In this document: piece by piece, positions 1-5,504 of the stretch | Layout: each line of letters begins with the position of its first letter | Numbering within the stretch: the first letter of the stretch is position 1 | Assembly: GCA_900768735.1 (NCBI GenBank) | Contig: CAAGDZ010000281.1 | Coordinates: 1-5,558, forward strand | Length of the DNA: 5,558 nt | From: Oscillospiraceae bacterium | GTDB taxonomy: Bacteria > Bacillota > Clostridia > Oscillospirales > Ruminococcaceae | Reading direction: 5' to 3' | Position numbers and translations under genes: made by a program | The notes under the pieces: model-generated | Seen by the model: the letters and a program-made list of their open reading frames with translations, nothing else | What the model was told of the DNA's origin: nothing | The model's database searches: none

Positions 1-1839
1 GAAAGCACTGTAAATAACAGCATCGACAGCAATACCGAAAGCAAGACGACAGAGCCTAAGCGGACTGTCACCGAGGTTCCGACAGGCGAGCTTTCCGATG
101 ATGATGAGTTCCTGCAAGGAGTATGGGTGGACGAAAACGGCTTTGTGGCGAGCTTTGACGAAAACGGCGGAGCTACGATATTCGACGATTTTAACTATGC
201 CGATACTGCGTCCGAGCCAAAGGCTTTAACAATAACCGCAAAGGACGCGGACACCATAACCATTACCACAGATGATACAAGCTATACCGCATATCATGCG
301 GACAGCGCAAAGGGCATGGAATGTGCAGAACAGCTTGCTCCAAAGGTACTGGGAGAATGGGCATCATTCTATTACGGTTATGAAACGATATATAATATAA
401 AGAAATACAATATCTTACTTCCCCTGACCGCAAGGCAGGACAGCGACATAATAGTAGCGGGTCTTGACGGTGTAAGACTCAGTATCACTTATTTTGGTAT
501 AATCGATTGCTATGTAAGACTTAATGATGAAAAGCTCACTCTTTACAGCACTTACGGCAATTCGGCTGTTTATTACGAAGAGCTGATGAAATGTGACAGC
601 GAGGAATATAAAAAGCTGACCGACGCAGCAGCAGTTTTAGCGGGTACATGGCTGTGCCCGGATGATTTAAGCAGCAGTCTTGTTTTCAGCGACGACGGTA
701 CCTCTCTAAAAATATCGGGCGAAATGTTCGGCGAAAAATCGGGAAAAACCTATAATACAGCGCCTGAGTACGAAGACGGCATGATAAACATTTCAGCCGA
801 CGGAAGCGTTTTATTCTACGCGGAAATTTATCCTGATGAGTGCCTTACGATTTATACCGATAAAAATACATACAATACATGGATAGAGCTGTACCGCGAG
901 GACAGCGAAACTATTGTGAAAGCAAAAGAAAAAGATAAGCAGATGCAGGAAAAAGCCGAGCTGCTGAAAGCATACCCCGATAACGACGGCTGGCTCAAAA
1001 GCCGCGATTACGGAGATATACTCGCGCTTGCCGACAAGACCTGCATAGACAAATACGCCGATAGCGGATATTTTAAGGCAGGAACACCGCAGGAGCTTGC
1101 AAGCTTTGCATACTATGTAAATACACAGCCGTTAGTGCAGGGACAGATAGTGCTTGAGCTGACCGCCGACATAGACCTGTCCGACTGCGAATGGGCGCCG
1201 ATGGGCTGGAGCGGTCGTAGTGACGAGGATCACCCGTTTGCTTTCTGTGTATACGGTAACGGTCACACAATAAAAAATATGACGATAAATACAGACGACA
1301 GCGATGCCGGCTTTATCGGCTGGGGTACGGTATGCGGCGTGTTCGACCTGCGTATTGAAAACGCAGAGGTAAACGGCGGCGACAATGTCGGCGTTATCAC
1401 GGGTCAGGCTATATGCGGCCGATATGTAAACTGCCACGCAAGCGGAGAGGTAAACGGATACTCGGCAGGCTCGATGCTCGGCTATGAGGCAAACTGCGAT
1501 ATTGAAAATTGCTCCGCCGATGTAACGGTAAACGGCGAAAAGTTTGAATTTATTTCATGGAACGAACAGCAGAAAAGCGAAATCGTGATAGAAGACCCCG
1601 TCACAATAACAATGGACGAGGATTACACTGTGACCCGCCCCGAGGTCGAGGGATATATAAATTTAGGCTGGATGGTTTTTGAGGACGGCAAGGAGGTTCT
1701 GCACAGAAATGCCGAAAATGAGCTTAGCTATCAGTATTTCGGCAACAATCCGGGACATCGGTATGAGATTTATCTCTCGGCTTATGTCAAGGGTCAGTAT
1801 GTGCCTATAAGCAACACGATTGAATATACGGTTGAATAA
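1..1839 (+). CDS. Large secreted/surface protein with GxW beta modules and GLUG-like beta-helix (5' end outside window)
   Basis: The frame is open from base 1, so this is a 612-codon C-terminal part; the GTG at 127 is only an internal valine. Residues 1-36 form a Ser/Thr/Asp/Glu-rich linker of the kind that follows a signal peptide, lipobox or membrane anchor, which would lie upstream of the window. Then come similar segments opening with a G-x-W signature (LQGVW about 38-42, VLGEW about 116-120, LAGTW about 213-217), each followed by short beta strands, like lipocalin-type folds. A charged helix (about 304-325) leads to a region (about 362-512) with the GLUG/right-handed beta-helix pattern: TADIDLS, then GNGHTIKNMTIN, then GFIGW, NVGVITG and two NCxAxGEVNG-like turns. 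Residues from about 529 look like an Ig-like beta domain. Role is probably extracellular (adhesion or glycan binding), but no catalytic motif is visible. Family assignment is by eye; the exact function is unknown. Confidence 0.85.
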   Translation, partial: ESTVNNSIDSNTESKTTEPKRTVTEVPTGELSDDDEFLQGVWVDENGFVASFDENGGATIFDDFNYADTASEPKALTITAKDADTITITTDDTSYTAYHADSAKGMECAEQLAPKVLGEWASFYYGYETIYNIKKYNILLPLTARQDSDIIVAGLDGVRLSITYFGIIDCYVRLNDEKLTLYSTYGNSAVYYEELMKCDSEEYKKLTDAAAVLAGTWLCPDDLSSSLVFSDDGTSLKISGEMFGEKSGKTYNTAPEYEDGMINISADGSVLFYAEIYPDECLTIYTDKNTYNTWIELYREDSETIVKAKEKDKQMQEKAELLKAYPDNDGWLKSRDYGDILALADKTCIDKYADSGYFKAGTPQELASFAYYVNTQPLVQGQIVLELTADIDLSDCEWAPMGWSGRSDEDHPFAFCVYGNGHTIKNMTINTDDSDAGFIGWGTVCGVFDLRIENAEVNGGDNVGVITGQAICGRYVNCHASGEVNGYSAGSMLGYEANCDIENCSADVTVNGEKFEFISWNEQQKSEIVIEDPVTITMDEDYTVTRPEVEGYINLGWMVFEDGKEVLHRNAENELSYQYFGNNPGHRYEIYLSAYVKGQYVPISNTIEYTVE

Positions 1840-1844
1840 AATTG

Positions 1845-1882
1845 CCGCACAAGGAAAACACGCTCCTTGTGCGGTGTTTTTT
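1845..1882 (+). terminator. Intrinsic terminator of the surface-protein gene
   Basis: A perfect 11-bp stem (CCGCACAAGGA at 1845-1855 with TCCTTGTGCGG at 1864-1874), an 8-nt loop and a run of six T (1877-1882). It starts 6 nt after the TAA at 1837-1839, so it ends that transcript and insulates the next operon. On the other strand only a short AATTTTATTC tract follows, so termination there would be weaker. Confidence 0.93.
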
Positions 1883-1925
1883 GAATGATAGCGCAAAAAT
1901 AGTTTCATAATGTTCGGTCTGACAC

Positions 1926-1954
1926 TTGATTTTTAAATAAGAAAGTAGTACAAT
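1926..1954 (+). promoter_or_regulatory. Sigma-A-type promoter of the esterase-membrane protein-lysA operon
   Basis: TTGATT (1926-1931) and TACAAT (1949-1954) are separated by exactly 17 nt. The predicted start is near 1961, giving a leader of about 30 nt to the ATG at 1992, with GGAGG at 1976-1980 (11 nt before the ATG). The leader is too short for a lysine riboswitch or T-box. No operator palindrome was seen. Confidence 0.7.
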
Positions 1955-1991
1955 TAAATAAAGTAAATTCTTATCGGAGGAAATCGCTTCA

Positions 1992-2801
1992 ATGGTTATC
2001 AAAACTTATTTTTTGAACGAAGAAAGAACGGTTTATCTTAAATCATATATGCTGGACAATGTAGAGGGGCTGAAATTCTGCGAAAAGCGTCCTGCAATTT
2101 TAATCCTACCCGGCGGCGGCTATGAATACTGCTCCGCACGCGAGGCAGAGCCGGTTGCTATGCACTATCTCGCAGAGGGCTACAACGCCTTTGTACTTAA
2201 CTACAGCTGCAACAGCCGCTATCCGTCGGCGCTTCTCAATACTGCTTACGCGATATTGAAGCTTCGCCAGAGATGCGAGGAATTTGGCATCGACCCGAAA
2301 AAGGTTGCCGTATGGGGTGCAAGCGCGGGCGGACACCTCGCCGCTTGTATCGCCACAATGTGGGGCGACCCCTCGGTATACAAGCCGCTCGGCTGTACCC
2401 CACAGGACATAAGACCCGATGCGGCGGTGCTGAGCTACCCAGTTATCAGCGGTGTTACAAATCCGCACAAGGGTTCGTTTGACGTTCTGCTCGGCGAGGA
2501 CGCGTCGAGAGATGAGCTGTCAAAGCTCTCTATCGAAAACAGAGTTACGCCGAAGACCCCGCCGGTATTTATCTGGTGCACCGCAAACGACGACTGCGTA
2601 CCCGCGCAGAACAGCCTTGTCATGGCGAAGGCGTGCGTATCAAACAAGGTACCTGTTGAGCTTCATATGTTTGACGAGGGTCCGCACGGACTTTCGACCT
2701 GCGATAAGGTTACAGGTTGGAACGAGTATTTTTATCGTGACAACTGCAAGCAATGGATAAATATGTCGGTAAAATTCCTTGAAAAATATATGGGAGTCTG
2801 A
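1992..2801 (+). CDS. Alpha/beta hydrolase, acetylesterase/lipase-like (BD-FAE/xylan esterase type)
   Basis: This 269-aa protein of the carboxylesterase/lipase superfamily lacks a signal peptide and should be cytosolic. The oxyanion-hole segment LPGGGYEYCSARE lies at residues 39-51. The nucleophile elbow GASAGGHLA places the serine at 111. The acid is probably Asp200 in NDDCVP (the D-x-x-V-P pattern), and the base is His232 in EGPHGLS, so the catalytic triad is complete. The length is normal for small esterases related to bifunctional feruloyl/acetyl-xylan esterases, which remove acyl groups from plant-polysaccharide fragments; the natural substrate here is inference. The ATG is set by GGAGG 11 nt upstream. 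It is first in a three-gene operon, 21 nt before the membrane-protein gene. No glycoside hydrolase lies nearby to fix the substrate, so a general acetylesterase is equally possible. Confidence 0.88.
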   Translation: MVIKTYFLNEERTVYLKSYMLDNVEGLKFCEKRPAILILPGGGYEYCSAREAEPVAMHYLAEGYNAFVLNYSCNSRYPSALLNTAYAILKLRQRCEEFGIDPKKVAVWGASAGGHLAACIATMWGDPSVYKPLGCTPQDIRPDAAVLSYPVISGVTNPHKGSFDVLLGEDASRDELSKLSIENRVTPKTPPVFIWCTANDDCVPAQNSLVMAKACVSNKVPVELHMFDEGPHGLSTCDKVTGWNEYFYRDNCKQWINMSVKFLEKYMGV

Positions 2802-2822
2802 CAGACGAAGCAGGAGTAAGAT

Positions 2823-3161
2823 ATGGCTGATAAAAAAATACCGGATAAGCTGCCTTACAACCGCGGAGAAAAGATAGGAGAGGCGGTATCGTTTATTCTG
2901 ACTGCCGCCGCCGTCACAGCTTGCATTGTACTCTTTGCCGTCGGTACTATCGGCGGTATGGCGGTACTTTATATAGTGCTTTCTCTGATAATATGCGGTA
3001 TATTTACTCTTTGCTCGGTATACCCGCAATGGACAAATATAGTAAGCAAGCCCGAGCGCTGTACGGAGAAATGCTTTCACGGCATTCGCGTCGGCTGCAT
3101 TTTGGCAAAGATACTGTTTGTACTATTGCTTTTTATATGCAGTCTTGCTGCTGAAATATGA
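2823..3161 (+). CDS. Small integral membrane protein of unknown function (three predicted helices)
   Basis: This 112-aa protein starts at an ATG with AGGAG at 2812-2816, 6 nt upstream, which fixes the start. The N-terminus is polar and basic (KKIPDKLPYNRGEK, about 4-17). Hydrophobic stretches at about 18-41, 44-66 and 90-109 predict three membrane helices. The loop between helices 2 and 3 (about 67-88) carries YPQW and two cysteines spaced C-x-x-x-C (80, 84). I do not recognise the family. It sits 21 nt after the esterase gene and 21 nt before lysA in the same direction, so it is probably co-transcribed. A longer reading in another frame (2921-3154) is a shadow. There is no basis to assign a role; the context neither proves transport nor a link to lysine metabolism. 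Confidence 0.82.
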   Translation: MADKKIPDKLPYNRGEKIGEAVSFILTAAAVTACIVLFAVGTIGGMAVLYIVLSLIICGIFTLCSVYPQWTNIVSKPERCTEKCFHGIRVGCILAKILFVLLLFICSLAAEI

Positions 3162-3182
3162 AACAGAAGAAAGGAAACAAGT

Positions 3183-4451
3183 ATGAAAACACCGTTTGTA
3201 ACAAAAGAAAAGCTGGAGGAAATCAAGAAGGATATTCCCACACCGTTTCACATTTACGATGAAAAAGGAATAAGAGAAAACGCAAAGCGCCTTAAAGAGG
3301 CGTTTTCGTGGAACAAGGGCTTTCGCGAGTATTTTGCGGTAAAGGCTACTCCTAATCCTTTTATTATGGAGATATTACAGGATGAGGGCTGCGGCTTTGA
3401 CTGCTCGTCATATACCGAGCTTATGCTTTCCGACAGAGTAGGCGCAAAGCAGCACGACATCATGTTCAGCTCAAACGCTACCCCCGATGAGGATTTTAAG
3501 CTTGCGTACGAGTTGGGCGCGATTATCAACCTTGACGACTTTACACATATCGATATTCTCGACAAGCTGACAGGCATACCTGAGACTATCTCCTGCCGCT
3601 ATAATCCGGGCGGAGAGTTTAAGACAAGCGAAACCGGAAACGTAATGGACACCCCGAAGGACGCAAAATACGGAATGACCCACGAGCAGATAATCGAGGC
3701 GTACCGCATTTTAAAGGAAAAGGGTGCAAAGCGCTTCGGTATGCACGCATTTCTTGCGAGCAACACTCTGACTAACGAATACTATCCCGTGCTTGCGGGC
3801 ATTATGTTCAAAGCCGCAGTCGAGATAAAGGAAAAGACAGGCGTATCGCTCAGCTTTATCAATCTTTCGGGCGGCGTAGGTATTCCCTACAAGCCCGACC
3901 AGCCCGCAAACGATATTAAGGTAATCGGCGAGGGCGTAAAAAAGGCGTACGAAGAAATACTTGTGCCTGCGGGACTTGGTGACATCGCGATTTTCACCGA
4001 GCTTGGCAGATTTATGCTCGCTCCCTACGGCGCACTTGTAGCGACAGCAATCCGCGAAAAGCATATCTATAAGGAATATATCGGTCTTGACGCCTGTGCA
4101 GCTAACCTTATGCGCCCCGCTATCTACGGCGCGTACCACCATGTGACGGTCATGGGCAAGGAAAATCAGCCATGCGACCACAAGTACGACATCACGGGCG
4201 GACTGTGCGAGAACTGCGACAAGTTCGCGGTTGACCGTATGCTGCCTAAAATTGATATGGGAGATTTAATCTATATTCATGATACGGGCGCGCACGGATT
4301 TTCGATGGGATATAACTACAACGGAAAGCTCCGCTCGGCTGAGGTATTGTTAAAACCGGACGGCTCGTACAAGCTTATCCGCCGTGCAGAAACTCCGCAG
4401 GACTATTTCGCAACCTTTGATTTTACCGATAAATACAACTTTTCAAAATAA
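3183..4451 (+). CDS. lysA: Diaminopimelate decarboxylase, divergent type
   Basis: This predicted PLP enzyme (422 aa, normal LysA length) would convert meso-diaminopimelate to L-lysine, the last step of the DAP pathway, in the cytosol. It has the fold type III barrel and C-terminal beta domain. Visible motifs: FAVKATPNP with the Schiff-base lysine at 54; LSGGVGIPY (228-236), the glycine loop for the PLP phosphate; TELGRF with Glu273 and Arg276, where the usual form is EPGR; GGLCENCD (339-346), matching the CES motif that completes the neighbouring subunit's active site; and NYNGKLRSAEVLL near the C-terminus. By eye alignment, the usual HxHxGS segment reads HAFLAS (188-193), with Phe190 where the PLP-stacking histidine is expected, and the GAY motif reads GAH (369-371). 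An AAGGA site 7 nt upstream fixes the ATG. It is last in the operon and no clear terminator follows. A related decarboxylase with another substrate is possible but less likely. Confidence 0.9.
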   Translation: MKTPFVTKEKLEEIKKDIPTPFHIYDEKGIRENAKRLKEAFSWNKGFREYFAVKATPNPFIMEILQDEGCGFDCSSYTELMLSDRVGAKQHDIMFSSNATPDEDFKLAYELGAIINLDDFTHIDILDKLTGIPETISCRYNPGGEFKTSETGNVMDTPKDAKYGMTHEQIIEAYRILKEKGAKRFGMHAFLASNTLTNEYYPVLAGIMFKAAVEIKEKTGVSLSFINLSGGVGIPYKPDQPANDIKVIGEGVKKAYEEILVPAGLGDIAIFTELGRFMLAPYGALVATAIREKHIYKEYIGLDACAANLMRPAIYGAYHHVTVMGKENQPCDHKYDITGGLCENCDKFAVDRMLPKIDMGDLIYIHDTGAHGFSMGYNYNGKLRSAEVLLKPDGSYKLIRRAETPQDYFATFDFTDKYNFSK

Positions 4452-4511
4452 GCCATCATCGGTTTACAATTATTTTCAATCACATCTGATTTCAGTAAAG
4501 GGGGATTTTTC

Positions 4512-5018
4512 ATGTCCGTTATAATACCGAGCAATACGCTTACGTTTTTAAATCAAAGCACTATCACAAGCAATAAAAAAGAAGCCAACAAGACAACCGA
4601 CGCAGAAAAAGCTCAGTCCGGGAAAACAGAGCAGACCGAGCAATCCCCTCTTGAAAAGCTGAGACAACAGCGCGCCGAGGAATACAGCCGCGCCGAGGAG
4701 CAGCTTGAGCGGTTGCGTGAACAGCAGGAGCAGGCAAAGGACGAGGGCGATAAATTCAGAGATTACGGCAAGCTGTTAAAAATAGCGATGAGGATAATGA
4801 ACGGCGACCGTGTACCGCTTAAAGACAAGCGCGTGCTTGCCGAGGCAATGCCCGACCTTTACCGTCAGGCGGAGCTTATGAAGCGCACCGACAACAACCG
4901 CCCCAAAAAGTATAAGAGTGAGTTTAAGGACGAGAAGGAATCAGACCCGCTTAAACAGGCGCTTGAAGGCGAGTCGGAAAATTCTGCCGCGGAGATTATA
5001 AACGCGATGGTGGAGTGA
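4512..5018 (+). CDS. Hypothetical coiled-coil protein with a conserved-looking RIMNGDRVP segment
   Basis: This 168-aa soluble protein has no signal peptide. Residues 1-45 are Ser/Thr/Asn/Gln-rich and probably disordered. Residues 47-80 form a highly charged Leu/Glu/Arg/Gln helix with heptad character, a likely coiled coil. Residues 89-120 (LKIAMRIMNGDRVPLKDK, then AEAMPDLYRQA) look like the conserved core of a small protein type common in Clostridia that I recall only as uncharacterised. The Lys/Glu-rich tail ends in EIINAMVE. The start is fixed by AAAGGGGGA (4497-4505), 6 nt upstream, one of the strongest ribosome binding sites in the window. It lies 60 nt after lysA with no convincing terminator or promoter between them, so it may be read through from the lysA operon or have its own weak promoter. 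No function is assigned. Confidence 0.85.
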   Translation: MSVIIPSNTLTFLNQSTITSNKKEANKTTDAEKAQSGKTEQTEQSPLEKLRQQRAEEYSRAEEQLERLREQQEQAKDEGDKFRDYGKLLKIAMRIMNGDRVPLKDKRVLAEAMPDLYRQAELMKRTDNNRPKKYKSEFKDEKESDPLKQALEGESENSAAEIINAMVE

Positions 5019-5031
5019 AAATTTTATAAAC

Positions 5032-5055
5032 AATCGCCTTGCGTTCAGGGTGATT
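5032..5055. repeat. Hairpin resembling the arms of the 5237-5276 terminator
   Basis: AATCGCCTTG (5032-5041) pairs with CAGGGTGATT (5046-5055) through 10 pairs, two of them G-U, around the tetraloop CGTT. The left arm shares AATCGCCTT exactly with the terminator arm at 5241-5249, and the sequence after the right arm (ACTTC) resembles the terminator's ATTTC. There is no T-run, so it is a weak or decayed terminator at best. It lies 13 nt after the coiled-coil gene and may be a remnant duplicate. GGTGAT inside the right arm would also be a hidden ribosome binding site. Confidence 0.5.
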
Positions 5056-5150
5056 ACTTCAATGTGTATATCGAAACTGTATCTAACATAGGTAGAAATC
5101 AAGAAACTGGCGAATATTACGATGGCTATGCGATTTTCTTCTTGAGGTGA
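5046..5150 (+). other. Open frame without a good start: possible gene relic or very small ORF
   Basis: The frame continuing past the stop of the coiled-coil gene reads QGDYFNVYIET, then VSNIGRNQETGEYYDG, then YAIFFLR and a TGA at 5148-5150. The composition looks like the C-terminal end of a real protein (TGEYYDG turn, alternating hydrophobics), but no ATG exists in this frame. A GTG at 5064 would give 28 residues, with GGTGAT at 5049-5054 as a plausible ribosome binding site. A 9-codon ATG frame starts at 5062 off the same site. It could be a decayed gene tail cut off by arrival of the adjacent locus, or chance. The 5019-5158 interval holds nothing else I can support. Confidence 0.22.
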
Positions 5151-5158
5151 AAAATCAC

Positions 5159-5187
5159 TTGACAATTAAAACTAAAGTGTATATAAT
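5159..5187 (+). promoter_or_regulatory. Consensus promoter of the antitoxin RNA
   Basis: TTGACA (5159-5164) and TATAAT (5182-5187) are separated by exactly 17 nt, a perfect sigma-A consensus and the strongest promoter in the window. The predicted start is G5194. No protein-coding gene follows on this strand, which points to a non-coding RNA. A very strong antitoxin promoter is usual in type I systems, where the antisense RNA must exceed the toxin mRNA. Confidence 0.9.
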
Positions 5188-5198
5188 ATAAATGAAAA

Positions 5199-5225
5199 GA
5201 GGGAACCGATAGACGGTTGCTCCCT
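5199..5225 (+). repeat. 5' hairpin module of the antitoxin RNA, copy 1 of a shared element
   Basis: This 27-nt imperfect palindrome contains, in order, GAGGGAA, CC, GATAG, CGGTT and GCTCCC. The same blocks in the same order and RNA sense open the toxin mRNA leader (minus strand, 5449-5411), where two 6-nt insertions separate them. On the DNA the two copies are therefore inverted repeats bracketing the locus. Because each copy is self-complementary, the arms of one RNA can also pair with the arms of the other. Confidence 0.75.
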
Positions 5226-5234
5226 AAAGTTGAT

Positions 5235-5282
5235 AAAAATAATCGCCTTCAGTTTGCAGACACAAGGCGATTATTTCTTTTT
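5235..5282. terminator. Bidirectional intrinsic terminator shared by toxin mRNA and antitoxin RNA
   Basis: A perfect 13-bp inverted repeat (AAATAATCGCCTT at 5237-5249, AAGGCGATTATTT at 5264-5276) surrounds a 14-nt loop. On the plus strand it runs into TTTCTTTTT (5274-5282) and on the minus strand into TTTTT (5239-5235), so it can stop transcripts from both sides. The toxin stop codon (5273-5271) lies inside one arm. This convergent, shared-terminator layout matches the par (Fst) and TxpA/RatA type I systems. Confidence 0.9.
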
Positions 5283-5369
5283 ATGAAAAGAAAGAAATCC
5301 TAATACCATAAGCGTATATCCTGTTAAGAATATACCAATCTGAAGAAGATTGTCAAGCGTTATGTACAT
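5271..5369 (-). CDS. Small hydrophobic peptide, predicted type I (holin-like) toxin
   Basis: This 32-aa frame is too short for standard gene finding. It starts at the ATG on the minus strand at 5369, with AGGGGGTGA (5385-5377) as a near-perfect ribosome binding site 7 nt upstream. The peptide has a short amphipathic N-terminus (MYITLDNLLQ), one hydrophobic membrane helix (about residues 11-28, containing IGIFLTGY and MVLGFLSF) and a basic tail, HKKK. This is the usual plan of Firmicutes type I toxins and of the holin-like toxin group, which insert into the cell membrane and collapse its potential or disturb the envelope. It is the only apparent product of a predicted mRNA of about 215 nt (about 5449 to 5235). 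An antisense RNA from a consensus promoter overlaps its 3' end. The toxin role is inference from architecture; exact family membership was not checked. Confidence 0.8.
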   Translation of the reverse strand: MYITLDNLLQIGIFLTGYTLMVLGFLSFHKKK

Positions 5370-5370
5370 T

Positions 5371-5408
5371 AGGGCTTCACCCCCTTTCGCAATGCTCTTG
5401 AACATTGC
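5371..5408 (-). promoter_or_regulatory. Structured toxin ribosome-binding region (two hairpins)
   Basis: Reading the minus strand, GCAATG (5408-5403) pairs with CATTGC (5394-5389) in a perfect 6-bp hairpin just before the ribosome binding site. Within the site, AGGG (5385-5382) can pair with CCCT (5374-5371) across a 7-nt loop, hiding part of the Shine-Dalgarno. Occluded ribosome binding sites are typical of type I toxin mRNAs. Stability was judged by eye only. Confidence 0.5.
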
Positions 5409-5410
5409 TT

Positions 5411-5449
5411 GGGAGCAGATTTAACCGCCTATCGTCCAAGGTTTCCCTC
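5411..5449 (-). repeat. 5' hairpin module of the toxin mRNA, copy 2 of the shared element
   Basis: The toxin transcript is predicted to begin at G5449, exactly the first base of GAGGGAAACC (5449-5440). GATAGGCGGTT (5433-5423) and GCTCCC (5416-5411) follow, each preceded by a 6-nt insert relative to the antitoxin copy. Pairing of GAGGG with the CTCCC end and AACC with GGTT folds the leader's 5' end into a long hairpin. A 5' helix that protects the mRNA is known in the par RNA I leader; a comparable role here is inference. Confidence 0.7.
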
Positions 5450-5455
5450 AAACTG

Positions 5456-5485
5456 ATTATATCACAGTATGTCGATATATGTCAA
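5456..5485 (-). promoter_or_regulatory. Consensus promoter of the toxin mRNA
   Basis: On the minus strand, TTGACA (5485-5480) and TATAAT (5461-5456) are separated by 18 nt, and TGA directly precedes the -10, giving the TGn extended -10 form. The predicted start is G5449, leaving a leader of about 80 nt before the toxin ATG. No operator is evident, consistent with constitutive transcription held in check after transcription. Confidence 0.88.
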
Positions 5486-5504
5486 CAATTTAATATGGAT
5501 ACAC

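Larger units (their letters stand above)
5194..5282 (+). ncRNA. Predicted type I antitoxin RNA (about 89 nt)
   Basis: The limits are predicted from the consensus promoter (start near 5194) and the terminator U-tract ending at 5282. The 5' part folds as a hairpin: AACCG (5204-5208) with CGGTT (5214-5218) around the loop ATAGA, extended by GGG/CCC (5201-5203, 5222-5224). An A-rich single-stranded linker (5226-5236) leads to the 13-bp terminator hairpin. Its last 46 nt are antisense to the 3' end of the toxin transcript, including the toxin stop codon and three lysine codons. The short frame ATG AAA AGA starting at 5192 begins at the transcription start, lacks a ribosome binding site and stops after six codons, so I regard the RNA as non-coding. 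The mechanism (3' pairing followed by RNase III decay or translation block, as in TxpA/RatA or BsrG/SR4 of Bacillus) is inference. Confidence 0.8.

Noticed and set aside
1883..1991. Lysine riboswitch (L-box) or T-box ahead of the lysA operon
   Set aside because: The predicted leader is about 30 nt and no terminator/antiterminator fold is present between the promoter and the ATG.
2640..3080. A 146-codon minus-strand frame opposite the esterase end and membrane-protein gene
   Set aside because: It overlaps two well-supported plus-strand genes with their own ribosome binding sites, and the product is Tyr/Arg-rich with no recognisable pattern.
3711..4181. A 156-codon minus-strand frame opposite lysA
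   Set aside because: It is fully antisense to conserved lysA motifs; a codon-usage shadow.
4463..4490. Possible promoter before the coiled-coil gene (TTTACA, 16 nt, TCTGAT)
   Set aside because: The -10 is poor and the spacing is short; not enough to call against read-through from lysA.
4941..5165. A 74-codon minus-strand frame
   Set aside because: It overlaps the end of the coiled-coil gene and the antitoxin -35 box, has no good ribosome binding site and reads as basic, low-information sequence; an antisense shadow.
5192..5212. ATG AAA AGA GGG AAC CGA TAG in the antitoxin RNA
   Set aside because: The ATG lies at or before the predicted transcription start, has no ribosome binding site and gives six residues.
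5159..5490. Direct repeats that could be target-site duplications around the toxin-antitoxin-like locus
   Set aside because: Only short AT-rich similarities around the two TTGACA boxes were found; these are explained by promoter sequence.
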